NCBI RefSeq assembly: GCF_000981585.1
Contig: NZ_LN831776.1
Coordinates: 1,255,001-1,319,000 of the forward strand
Origin: Paenibacillus riograndensis SBR5
GTDB lineage: Bacteria > Bacillota > Bacilli > Paenibacillales > Paenibacillaceae
Reading direction: 5' to 3'
Length of the DNA stretch: 64,000 bases
In this document: positions 34,188 to 42,172 of the stretch, one piece after another
How the letters are laid out: the number at the start of each line of letters is the position of its first letter
Numbering within the stretch: position 1 is the stretch's first letter
Translations under genes and position numbers: made by a program
Notes under the pieces: model-generated
Told to the model about the DNA's origin: nothing
The model's input: the letters and a program-made list of their open reading frames with translations, nothing else
Database searches by the model: none

Positions 34188-35723
34188 ATGAAGAGGACGG
34201 GAACAGAACAGATGAGACATCTTAAGGTAAGACATAAAATGCTATTGCTGGTAACGGTCTTTATAATTATGCTTATTGGGACCGGAGCTGTCGGCATCAT
34301 CACCACCAAGCAAATGGCAACAGGGTCCGGTAAGTCCTACAGCCAAAATTTGCAGCCGATGTATCTGATAACAGAAATACGCGGAAACAACCGGGCAATT
34401 GAGTCTTTGCTCCTGGAAAGTCTGATTACCAAAAACGATGGCAAAAGCCAAGAGCATACGGCAGCTATCGGAGAGTATATCAACATCAACAATGAGCTGA
34501 TCACTCAGCTAAAGGCCATATCCTTCAGCAACAAAGACGTATCGAATAAAATAAATGAGTATCTGTCCCTGCTTCCGGATTACCGGGCACAGCGTGACAG
34601 CATTGTCCAGCTGGCCGGCAAGAAGCTCAAAAATGAAGGTTATCAGATCTTCTCGGGGAGCGTGTTCAGTAAATCGCGGGAGATCATGGTGAGTCTGCTT
34701 GAGGATACAGCCAAGCTGCTGGTTCAAGATGCCCGCAACAATAACGAAACTAACCAGCAAGATGCCCAAAGATCGTTGACCTTGATCATTTTGCTGATTA
34801 TTGCCGCTTTGGTGCTCAGTATAGGTATCAGCATCCTCATTTCGAGGATGATTACGAAACCGCTTAAGGAGCTGCAGGTGCTGATGAAGGATGCAGAGTC
34901 AGGGAATCTCACCGCTTCCGCTGCCTATTCGTCGAGGGACGAGACTGGTCAGCTCCACCGCTCGTTCAATGCAATGATTCAGAGCCTGAAGACTATGATG
35001 CAAGGAGTGTCGGAGAGCACCGGATTGCTGTCTGCCTCTTCACAGGAGATGAGCGCCAGTGCGGAGCAGGCTGCACAAGCTTCGCAATTCATTGCCGAAT
35101 CCTCCAGTGCAATTGCCGCCGGTATCGGGGTGCAGGTGGAGACGGTTGACCGGGCGGCACATTCCGTGCAGGCGATGGCGGAGGAGATTGCCGCCGCCCG
35201 GCAGAGCACTCATGAAATATCCGGACTGATGGCGGCTGCTGCTGCTTCGGCTGATCATGGAGCTGCTGCAGTGGAGGTTATCCTTGCACAGCTGAAGGAG
35301 ATTGCAGAAGCAACGGGGAAAAGCTCGCTGCAGATCACAGACCTTCTAACGCAGATCCAGAGCCAGACCGAAGAGGCCGTGCAATCCATAATACGGGATT
35401 CACAGCTGGTTTCGCAGGGGCTGTCACAGAGCGGGGCCGTACCGCGGGTGTTCGCGGAGATTCAGGAATCCATTCGGACCGCTGCACGGCAGACGGCGGA
35501 GCTCCGCGAGGCTATCGGGCATGTGTCCGGCCAAGCACTTACAGTGTCGCAGGCAATGGGGCAGGCAAGTGAAGCGTCCCGTAAAAGTGCGGAAGATGTG
35601 CAGAACTTAAGTAGAGCCAGCGAAGAGCAAGTGACCGCAATGGGCGAAATGCTGATGTCGTCCAGGTACCTGGCGGCACTAGCCGAGAATTTGCACATGA
35701 ATTTGGCTCGCTTCAAACTCTAG
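34188..35723 (+). CDS. chemoreceptor-like protein lacking the signalling tip
   Basis: A 511-residue protein with two membrane segments (LLLVTVFIIMLIGTGAVGII and LTLIILLIIAALVLSIGISIL) around an outside four-helix-type sensor of about 150 residues. A HAMP domain (KPLKELQVLMKDAESGNLTA) and a helical cytoplasmic region follow. That region has the adaptation-helix pattern at both ends, but the highly conserved tip that binds CheA and CheW (the E-A-A-I-E-A-A-R-A-G stretch) is absent. VILAQLKEIAEATGKSSLQI passes straight from the descending to the ascending helix, about 70 residues short. It probably cannot control CheA in the usual way. Start choice between 34188 and ATG 34212 is uncertain, as both have poor ribosome spacing. 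Confidence 0.8.
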   Translation: MKRTGTEQMRHLKVRHKMLLLVTVFIIMLIGTGAVGIITTKQMATGSGKSYSQNLQPMYLITEIRGNNRAIESLLLESLITKNDGKSQEHTAAIGEYININNELITQLKAISFSNKDVSNKINEYLSLLPDYRAQRDSIVQLAGKKLKNEGYQIFSGSVFSKSREIMVSLLEDTAKLLVQDARNNNETNQQDAQRSLTLIILLIIAALVLSIGISILISRMITKPLKELQVLMKDAESGNLTASAAYSSRDETGQLHRSFNAMIQSLKTMMQGVSESTGLLSASSQEMSASAEQAAQASQFIAESSSAIAAGIGVQVETVDRAAHSVQAMAEEIAAARQSTHEISGLMAAAAASADHGAAAVEVILAQLKEIAEATGKSSLQITDLLTQIQSQTEEAVQSIIRDSQLVSQGLSQSGAVPRVFAEIQESIRTAARQTAELREAIGHVSGQALTVSQAMGQASEASRKSAEDVQNLSRASEEQVTAMGEMLMSSRYLAALAENLHMNLARFKL

Positions 35724-35819
35724 CACGGCAACGGAAATGGGGACCAACATTTTTCCGCGATGGTTCGATGCCCATACAGAGTATGAATCAGTACAGTAAT
35801 GCTGGGTCTGACTCTCAGG

Positions 35820-35851
35820 CAGCTTTGGCGGGCAAAAGCCGCCTAAGCTGC
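35820..35851 (+). other. stable hairpin after the chemoreceptor gene
   Basis: CAGCTTTGGCGG pairs with CCGCCTAAGCTG around GCAAAAG. No T tract follows, so it may be a rho-type or processing stem rather than an intrinsic terminator. The rest of the 379-base gap holds the PadR promoter region. Confidence 0.45.
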
Positions 35852-36004
35852 TGGGAATTACTTATGTAGGAAGATTCAGTTGAGACACTTACTTTCTCGT
35901 ATTCAGTTTGCCTGATCGGCGTTCAGACTTGGCTTCCTGCCGGTATTGTCCGCGATTCCAACGCGTTTTTCTTCATGGTGGGGAAAAGGAATATATTGCA
36001 TTAT

Positions 36005-36083
36005 GGAATAGTGAATGCTATATTACAGCAAGTAGTTCTTTTTTTTTGGCCAGCTATTATACAATGTTGAATAGTGAACATTA
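36005..36083 (+). promoter_or_regulatory. paired GAATAGTGAA sites before padR, possible operator
   Basis: GGAATAGTGAATGCTATA (36005) and TTGAATAGTGAACATTA (36067) share GAATAGTGAA, 62 bp apart. The first contains the inverted pair ATAG / CTAT. Both precede the PadR-type gene, and TATTATACAAT between them could be a -10 region. Autoregulation is an inference. Confidence 0.4.
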
Positions 36084-36102
36084 CTGCATAGGAGAGAAAT
36101 AA

Positions 36103-36423
36103 ATGAATATACAATTCAAAAAAGGTGTCCTTGATCTGTGCGTGCTGGCCTTAACCGCACGGGAAGACCGCTACGGCTACGAACTTGCCGTGGCGATTTC
36201 CTCGAAGTTTGAGGTGGCGGTCGGCAGTGTGTATCCGCTGCTGAACAGGCTGACGCTGGAGGGATATTTCTCCACGTATCTGCGGGAGTCGCGCGAAGGT
36301 CCGCCCCGCAAATATTACAAGCTTACAGCGCTCGGACAAAACCATCTTGAGGAGCTGATCCTTGAGTGGCGGTCATTCACTGTATCCGTAGATCAATTGA
36401 TAAAGGAAGGTGTCGAGGGATGA
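36103..36423 (+). CDS. PadR-family transcriptional regulator
   Basis: A 106-residue winged-helix protein with the PadR pattern: LDLCVLALTAREDRYGYELAVAIS, SVYPLLNRLTLEGYFSTYL and GPPRKYYKLTALGQ. GGAGAG precedes the ATG. The stop overlaps the start of the HAAS gene (ATGA). PadR, HAAS and DUF4097 genes commonly form one unit in Firmicutes, controlling envelope-stress or exporter genes. Here it probably represses its own operon, including the ABC exporter downstream. Confidence 0.9.
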   Translation: MNIQFKKGVLDLCVLALTAREDRYGYELAVAISSKFEVAVGSVYPLLNRLTLEGYFSTYLRESREGPPRKYYKLTALGQNHLEELILEWRSFTVSVDQLIKEGVEG

Positions 36424-36977
36424 CACAGGAGCAATTTCTGACGCAGCTTCGGGAGCTGATGAATCCAATTCCCGAGCCGCTGCGCAGCGAATGGATATTC
36501 GATTACGAGGAGCACTTTCGTCAGGCGGTTGAAGAGGGGCTTAGAGAGGAGCAGATCACAGAGGAGCTTGGCGACCCGCGCCAGCTCGCCAAAGAAATGG
36601 TGCTGGCCTATCGGGTGAATCAGGCGGAGAGCAGCAATGGGCGCCTTGCACCGGTTTCCAGGGTGGTGTTTGCAATGGTAGGTTTGGGACTTTTTAATCT
36701 TGTGTTTGTGCTGGCGCCCTATATCATGCTTTTGGCTGTACTTCTTGTATGCTGGACTTCGGCTGCCGCAAGTGGTCTGGTCGCACTTACCGCCATTTAC
36801 GAAGGGGTAATCGGAGATGCCTTTACCCCGGTCCAGGGGGTTTTTGTGGCTGTGATGCTGTTGGGAGCGGGAATGCTGCTCGGGGCGTTCTCGCGCTGGC
36901 TGACCATGGCTGTTTCAAGAATGACACTGCGATACTTGAAGTTTAATTCCAAGGTGATGAGGGTGAAGGGATCATGA
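36420..36977 (+). CDS. HAAS/DUF1700-family membrane protein
   Basis: A 185-residue protein. The N-terminal 70 residues form the HAAS helical domain (FLTQLRELMNPIPEPLRSEWIFDYEEHFRQAVEEGL, EEQITEELGDPRQLAKEM), followed by three or so membrane segments. It overlaps padR by four bases at its start and the DUF4097 gene by four at its end. The family is thought to act as a membrane-associated partner of PadR-type regulators; a direct role here is inferred. Confidence 0.85.
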   Translation: MTQEQFLTQLRELMNPIPEPLRSEWIFDYEEHFRQAVEEGLREEQITEELGDPRQLAKEMVLAYRVNQAESSNGRLAPVSRVVFAMVGLGLFNLVFVLAPYIMLLAVLLVCWTSAAASGLVALTAIYEGVIGDAFTPVQGVFVAVMLLGAGMLLGAFSRWLTMAVSRMTLRYLKFNSKVMRVKGS

Positions 36978-37918
36978 AAAAATGGATAATTACCGCTGTT
37001 GTTCTGTTTGTGGTTGGATTGATCGGTGTAACCGCGACGATGTGGAACGAGGGCGGCTTCAGTCTTGGCAGCGTAGAGGTCAACCAGGAACAAGCAGTGG
37101 CCGCTGATGGGGTGAAGGATGTCGTTCTTTCACTAAACAGTATAAATGTAACAATGGTAAAAGGAACGGCGAACGAAATCAAAGCTTCACTTGCGGGCAG
37201 GGTGAGCAAAAAAATGGTGGAGTCAACAAAACTGAACCTCATTCGGGAAGGCGACACGGTTAAGATTGGCGTTGACTCTAACAGATGGACGGTCGGCTTC
37301 AGTGTATTTGATGTACAGGTCAGAGTGGAGCTGCCTCAGCAGCAGTATGAATCCTTTGTGTTCAATTCCGGGACCGGTGACATGAATATAGCAGGTGTTT
37401 CTGCCCGGTCCGTCCGTGTTGAGGCGGATTCAGGCACAGTCAAGCTTGAAGGGATGAAAGCAGGTAAGATTTCGCTTGAACTCGGCAGTGGTGATATTGA
37501 AGTCAACAATGTTGCGGCTGACACATTGGAGTTGAATGGAGACTCTACGGATGTGTTCCTCGGAAAGCTGGCAGCACAGAAAGTGAAGTTGAAGACAGGT
37601 GGAGGCAATATCCGTATGAAGGATGTGGAAGCTGAGCTTGAACTGGAGGCGGATACGGGAGAAGTTGAGGCGGAGATGACAGACATAACGCATCCAATCA
37701 ATATCACAACCGGCAGTGGTGAGGTCATTCTTAACACGGCGGAACGTCCTTCTTCGGCGGCAATAAGATTCAGTCACGGTTCGGGCGAGCTTCATAACCA
37801 ATGGGAGGGGACAGCTCAGACTACCGCTCATGAGGGGGACGATATCGTATTTGGCGATGGAAGCGTTGCGGTAAATGTTAAAACTGGTTCAGGAGATTTA
37901 ACGCTTGGAAAGCGGTAA
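36974..37918 (+). CDS. DUF4097-family beta-helix protein with membrane anchor
   Basis: A 314-residue protein with one N-terminal membrane helix (WIITAVVLFVVGLIGVTATMW). A long region of repeating beta strands follows, typical of the DUF4097/adhesin-like right-handed helix: GDMNIAGVSARSVRVEADSGTVKLEGMKAG, GDIEVNNVAADTLELNGDST. It probably sits on the outer face of the membrane. Its start overlaps the HAAS gene. The ABC exporter follows after 72 bases. Confidence 0.85.
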   Translation: MKKWIITAVVLFVVGLIGVTATMWNEGGFSLGSVEVNQEQAVAADGVKDVVLSLNSINVTMVKGTANEIKASLAGRVSKKMVESTKLNLIREGDTVKIGVDSNRWTVGFSVFDVQVRVELPQQQYESFVFNSGTGDMNIAGVSARSVRVEADSGTVKLEGMKAGKISLELGSGDIEVNNVAADTLELNGDSTDVFLGKLAAQKVKLKTGGGNIRMKDVEAELELEADTGEVEAEMTDITHPINITTGSGEVILNTAERPSSAAIRFSHGSGELHNQWEGTAQTTAHEGDDIVFGDGSVAVNVKTGSGDLTLGKR

Positions 37919-37990
37919 GTGTCATACATCAGATGCCTAAGGAAGGATTGCGCCGTTTGAAACGGTTAGTCTGGAAGGAGAGGGAGTATT

Positions 37991-38866
37991 GTGCTCGTAA
38001 TTGAAAAAGTAGGGAAAAGATACAATAAAAATTTCTGGGGAATCAAGGATATTAATCTGGAGCTGAAGGAAGGGATTATCGGGCTGCTGGGGCCGAATGG
38101 GGCAGGCAAATCGACACTGATGCGCATATTGGCAACCATTTCACAGCCGACCCAAGGGCGTGTGACATGGAATGGCCGCGATCTGGCGGCGCATCCCGAT
38201 GAGCTGCGCCGCGTTCTGGGCTATTTGCCGCAGGATTTCGGCGTGTACCCCAATCTAACAGCTGTCGAGTTCCTGCAATATATGGCAGCGGTCAAGGGGC
38301 TTGACGGTAGCCGGGCCAACCGGAGAATTGACGAATTGCTGGAATTGCTCAACCTGAATGGCGCCCGCAAACGCAAGATCGGCGGGTATTCAGGCGGCAT
38401 GAAGCAGCGGATCGGCATCGCACAGGCACTGCTGAACGACCCCAAAGTGTTAATTGTGGATGAGCCGACAGTAGGGCTTGATCCCGAGGAACGCATGAGG
38501 TTCCGCAATCTGCTTGCGGATTTGTCCCAAGGGCGAATCATTCTTTTTTCGACACACATTGTTTCCGATATCGAAGCCACTGCAGACCGGATTGTCATTC
38601 TGGCGAAATCCCGTCTGTTGGCCGACGCCCCTCCGTCTCAACTGCTGAAGTTAGCTGAAGGGAAAGTCTGGTCGACGGTTATACCGGAAAATCAGCTGCA
38701 GGAGGCCCGCTCGAAATGGCTGATCAGCGGATCGGTCCGGATTGGGGAGGGAGTGCGTGTCCGTATGGTGGCAGGTGAGGCACCTGCCCCTGATGCGGTT
38801 CAGGTGGCTCCCGATCTTGAAGATGCCTATCTGTTTCTTCGTTCAGGTCTGGGGGACAGCCAATGA
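37991..38866 (+). CDS. ABC transporter ATPase (exporter type)
   Basis: A 291-residue single-domain ABC ATPase: Walker A GPNGAGKST near residue 39, signature YSGGMKQR and Walker B VLIVDEPTVGLDP, with switch histidine in FSTHIVSDIE. The GTG start is preceded by GGAAGGAGAGG. The stop overlaps the permease start (ATGA). It resembles ATPases of ABC-2-type export or lantibiotic-immunity-like systems. The PadR unit upstream suggests co-regulation. Confidence 0.9.
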   Translation: MLVIEKVGKRYNKNFWGIKDINLELKEGIIGLLGPNGAGKSTLMRILATISQPTQGRVTWNGRDLAAHPDELRRVLGYLPQDFGVYPNLTAVEFLQYMAAVKGLDGSRANRRIDELLELLNLNGARKRKIGGYSGGMKQRIGIAQALLNDPKVLIVDEPTVGLDPEERMRFRNLLADLSQGRIILFSTHIVSDIEATADRIVILAKSRLLADAPPSQLLKLAEGKVWSTVIPENQLQEARSKWLISGSVRIGEGVRVRMVAGEAPAPDAVQVAPDLEDAYLFLRSGLGDSQ

Positions 38867-40497
38867 GCAAAGTACATACAATCTATCATCTTGCCCGTGC
38901 CGATTTCCTGGAACGCACGAGACGGTATTCATTTTTTGTAACGGCAGTGCTGGCGGTGTTCGCAGCGTATTTGTTCGTCCCGCCTGCGGATTCGAATTAC
39001 GTGACCTTTTATCTGGGCAATTACAGGGGAGTGTATAATTCCGCATGGGTTGGAGGAACGGTAGCCGTGTCAACGACCATGTTTTTGACGCTGGTTGGAT
39101 TCTTTTTGGTTAAGAACAGCATTGACAGGGATTTGCGCACAAGGGTCGGCTTCATCATTTCAGGGACTCCGCTGAAAAAGCGGCATTACCTGTTAGGCAA
39201 GGCGCTCAGTAATTTTGCTGTCCTGTCGGTGATTGCATTCCTGATGATGGTTGTCGCCTTGCTTATGCAGCTCATTCGCGGCGAGGATATGACCATTCAT
39301 ATCTTGGACATTGTCCTGCCGTTCCTGATTGTTGTCTTTCCTCAATTGGCTGTTGTGGCTGCGCTGGCGGTTGTTTTCGAAAGCCGGACCCTCTTGCGTG
39401 GAGCCGCCGGGAATCTGATCTATCTGGCGCTGTTTATTGCGACAGTTACGATTTCAATTAACAACGGCAATCTTTCAACGGGGATCATCTCCGGGCAAAT
39501 GCAGAATGATCTTAAGCAGATCAACCCTGCGTATGATGGAGAATTTGGGCAAGGCATCATGTTCCTCGACAAACCCTTAAGCCTGTTCCAGTGGCACGGT
39601 ATGCACTGGAGCGGCAGCATAGTGGGCATGCAGCTGCTGCTGTTCGCTGCCGCGCTGGCCTTATGTCTGCTGGCGGCTCTTCTGTTTAAAGGTTTCGCGG
39701 AGCTGCCGGCAAGCCGGCAGGGGCAAGCATACAGCAGACGTTCCCGGAGAGCTGGACCCGAAAAGAAAGCCGTTTCACCGCTGTCCGGGGAAAGCGAACA
39801 GTCTCAGCAGGCAGCAGCCAACGCCCCAGGGCTCCCGGCGGCAGCATTAACGCCGGTTGTTTACCGTTTTCGGTTCATGGCACTTGTCAAAGCAGAATTG
39901 GGCCTCATGCTTAAGGGGAGTTCATGGTTATGGTTTGCCGTTGGAGCCGCTCTGAATATCCTTTGTCTTCTTTTACCGCTGGATAATTCATTTTCTTTCT
40001 TCTGGCCGCTGGCGTGGATTTGGCCGCTGACTCTCTGGTCCGCTATGGGCTGCCGTGAAGTGATGCATGGCACACATCTGTTCCTTGCCGCCAGTCCCAA
40101 GCTGATCGCCAGACAACTGCCGGCTATTTGGGCAGCGGGATATATCGTTACAGCTGCAGCGGGCGGCGGCATTCTGGTTCGTCTGCTTATAGAAGGCGAT
40201 ATGGTTCACGCCTTGTACTGGCTGCTCGGCAGCCTGTTCATTCCGACGCTGGCCCTCGTGTCGGGCGTCATTACACATTCCAAAAAACTGTTTGAAGTTC
40301 TCTATATGCTGTTGTGGTATATCGGTCCGTTCAACCAGGCTCCGGGGGTTAACTTTCTGGGAACGGACTTGCCAGCCCGCTCGCTGGGCCAGGCTGGCTT
40401 TTCTGCCTGGCTGCCGCTGGCCGTCTGCTTCGCTCTAACCGTTGTCCTGTTGATCTCAGCTTTCGTGGGCCGCCGCCGGCTTGCAGCTGTACACTAA
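38863..40497 (+). CDS. ABC-2-type exporter permease
   Basis: A 544-residue membrane protein with two sets of membrane segments (about residues 25-280 and 340-540), separated by a basic, Ala/Gln-rich cytoplasmic linker (RQGQAYSRRSRRAGPEKKAV). It looks like a duplicated or fused ABC-2 permease. Its start overlaps the ATPase stop by four bases, and a strong terminator ends the operon. The exported substrate is unknown. Confidence 0.8.
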   Translation: MSKVHTIYHLARADFLERTRRYSFFVTAVLAVFAAYLFVPPADSNYVTFYLGNYRGVYNSAWVGGTVAVSTTMFLTLVGFFLVKNSIDRDLRTRVGFIISGTPLKKRHYLLGKALSNFAVLSVIAFLMMVVALLMQLIRGEDMTIHILDIVLPFLIVVFPQLAVVAALAVVFESRTLLRGAAGNLIYLALFIATVTISINNGNLSTGIISGQMQNDLKQINPAYDGEFGQGIMFLDKPLSLFQWHGMHWSGSIVGMQLLLFAAALALCLLAALLFKGFAELPASRQGQAYSRRSRRAGPEKKAVSPLSGESEQSQQAAANAPGLPAAALTPVVYRFRFMALVKAELGLMLKGSSWLWFAVGAALNILCLLLPLDNSFSFFWPLAWIWPLTLWSAMGCREVMHGTHLFLAASPKLIARQLPAIWAAGYIVTAAAGGGILVRLLIEGDMVHALYWLLGSLFIPTLALVSGVITHSKKLFEVLYMLLWYIGPFNQAPGVNFLGTDLPARSLGQAGFSAWLPLAVCFALTVVLLISAFVGRRRLAAVH

Positions 40498-40584
40498 AGC
40501 TGCATCCGGTGTACCGCTGTCCAATGAAGGCGCTCAGGTAGGAATCGGCGTTAGAGTTTAAGAGAATAGCTGCGTAAGTCAAAA

Positions 40585-40624
40585 CGGTCCGCCCGGATGC
40601 ATATACCGGGCGGACCGTTTTTTA
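40585..40624 (+). terminator. terminator of the PadR/ABC exporter operon
   Basis: CGGTCCGCCCGG pairs perfectly with CCGGGCGGACCG around ATGCATATA, then TTTTTTAT. Confidence 0.95.
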
Positions 40625-40724
40625 TAAAGATATAAGAATTTATATGCTTCACACTATAAATTATCCTTCTATTTCTCGCTGAAACGGGTACCGTCCTATT
40701 AAGGACGGCGTAGGGCTCCATTAG

Positions 40725-40925
40725 CGGACTGAAGCGGACAGAGGAGCCCTTATTTTGCCAAAAGCCTTACTTATTCAGCAGTTACGGACTAGGGGAGCCG
40801 TTATATCCTTCGATGGAGCCTGGAATAAAGGGGAAAGGGACAAATAAATGCATCTGAGTCCGTTGTCTTGCGGAATAGACGAATCTTCCTTCAATAACGG
40901 CTCTCCTGTCCGTAACGGCTGCGGA
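40725..40925. repeat. four-motif palindromic element, family gamma
   Basis: GGACAGAGGAGCC (40736) and GGACTAGGGGAGCC (40786) face a degenerate ATCTGAGTCC near 40856 and GGCTCTCCTGTCC (40899). Centre spacing is about 50, 64 and 49 bp. The second and fourth motifs are extended inverted repeats (GTTACGGAC..AGCCGTTAT). It stands about 80 bp before the family-alpha element at 40981. Confidence 0.6.
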
Positions 40926-40980
40926 TCGATCGCGAAGGAATAGGACGATCCGTCTTTACCGGCTTCTTCGCAGGTGCTAG

Positions 40981-41160
40981 TTGGAAAAAGGGAACTTATT
41001 TTTCCGGAAATTAAGAAATCCTGAGAGTGAAGTGGAAAAAGTAAACTTAATTGGGCCACATTTCTGGTCCAATGGCGAAATGAGCTGAATTAGTGTCCCT
41101 TTTTCCACTTCATCTGCCCGAGGGTAGGTACTTCGACAAATTAGTGTCCCTTTTTCCACT
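40981..41160. repeat. four-motif palindromic element, family alpha, best preserved
   Basis: GGAAAAAGG at 40983, GGAAAAAGT at 41034, CCTTTTTCC at 41098 and 41149. Centre spacing is exactly 51, 64 and 51 bp, identical to the 3098-3278 element. The reverse motifs share AATTAGTGTCCC before the core. The spacer sequences are unrelated to those at 3098. Confidence 0.75.
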
Positions 41161-41217
41161 TAAAAAGTTGCCGTAGGATTAATGGGGTGTCGTTCTCCAA
41201 GTAACGCTAGAATCAAG

Positions 41218-41257
41218 ACGGCTGTGCTGTCCCGTGGAGGACGGCACAGCCGTTTTT
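41218..41257. terminator. palindromic terminator 3' of qoxD
   Basis: ACGGCTGTGC..GTCC pairs with GGAC..GCACAGCCGT. A T5 tract lies on the plus side and a weaker one on the qox side, so it may act in both directions. It is 24 bases past the qoxD stop codon. Confidence 0.7.
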
Positions 41258-41280
41258 GAAGCCTTCAATTGATTCTGGCC

Positions 41281-41574
41281 TTAAGCGTACCAGCCCCATA
41301 CGAAGATGTACAAGGTACCGAAAATGGTGACCAGACCGACAAACAACGCATAAGCGATATTAATGTACAGCTCTTTCTTGGTATCTGCCGCTTCCCCGAT
41401 GTGCATGAACACGAACAGCTGCAGGGAAGCTTGAATAATAGCTGTGACCAGCAGTACGGCCATATTGGCCCCCTTGGACAGATCACCGTAAATAACGATC
41501 AACGCTGCGGCAGAAAGGACCAGAGAGGCCAGATAACCCATCACATGGCGAATTGGAAACAGTTGCTTCATCAT
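41281..41574 (-). CDS. qoxD: cytochrome aa3-type quinol oxidase subunit IV
   Basis: A 97-residue protein with three membrane segments and the subunit IV pattern HVMGYLASLVLSAAALIVIY and QASLQLFVFMHIGE. It is the last gene of qoxABCD, starting one base after the qoxC stop codon. It stabilises the oxidase complex in the cytoplasmic membrane and has no redox centres. Confidence 0.92.
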   Translation of the reverse strand: MMKQLFPIRHVMGYLASLVLSAAALIVIYGDLSKGANMAVLLVTAIIQASLQLFVFMHIGEAADTKKELYINIAYALFVGLVTIFGTLYIFVWGWYA

Positions 41575-41575
41575 G

Positions 41576-42172
41576 TCACATCAGTCCTTTCAGGTAGACG
41601 AAGCTGAAGATAAAGATCCAGACAACGTCCAGGAAGTGCCAGAACAGTGAGAAGATAAATGCTTTGTTGGCTGTAGCCGGGTTGATGCCCTGACGCCACA
41701 CCTGAATCATAATTGCCGTTCCCCACAGGAAGCCGAAGCTGACGTGCGCTCCGTGCGTTCCCAGCAGGACGAACAGACTGGAAAGGAAGCCGCTGGTCTG
41801 CAGCGTGGCGCCTTCATGGACGTAGGTGAAGAACTCGTCAATTTCAATGCCGATAAAGCCGAGACCCATCAGCAGTGTGATGGCCATAAGGACCATCATC
41901 GCTTTTTTGTAGCCGAGACGCATGGCGTGAACCGCCAGACCGATTGTGAACGAACTGGTCAGGAGCAGGAAGGTTTCAATCAGCACCGGGCCGATTTCGA
42001 ACAATTCACTTCCGCTCGGTCCGCTGGCAAAACGGTCCACCATGACAAAATATACCGTGAACAAGGTAGCGAACAACGGAATTTCAGCTCCGAGAAAAAC
42101 CCAAAAGCCGAAGATTTTATTGCTGTTCTCTTCTGTAGAGTATTCCAGCGGCTTGGACGCATCTATTTTCAT
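41576..42172 (-). CDS. qoxC: cytochrome aa3-type quinol oxidase subunit III
   Basis: A 198-residue protein with five membrane segments, as usual for quinol oxidase subunit III (FGFWVFLGAEIPLFATLFTVYFV, LGTHGAHVSFGFLWG, WHFLDVVWIFIFSFVYL). The start overlaps the qoxB stop by four bases. It supports proton uptake and stability of subunit I. Confidence 0.93.
   Translation of the reverse strand: MKIDASKPLEYSTEENSNKIFGFWVFLGAEIPLFATLFTVYFVMVDRFASGPSGSELFEIGPVLIETFLLLTSSFTIGLAVHAMRLGYKKAMMVLMAITLLMGLGFIGIEIDEFFTYVHEGATLQTSGFLSSLFVLLGTHGAHVSFGFLWGTAIMIQVWRQGINPATANKAFIFSLFWHFLDVVWIFIFSFVYLKGLM

Noticed and set aside
34188..35723. Chemoreceptor as a frameshifted pseudogene
   Set aside because: The frame is continuous through both helices and the missing tip leaves the heptad pattern intact, so a clean in-frame deletion fits better.
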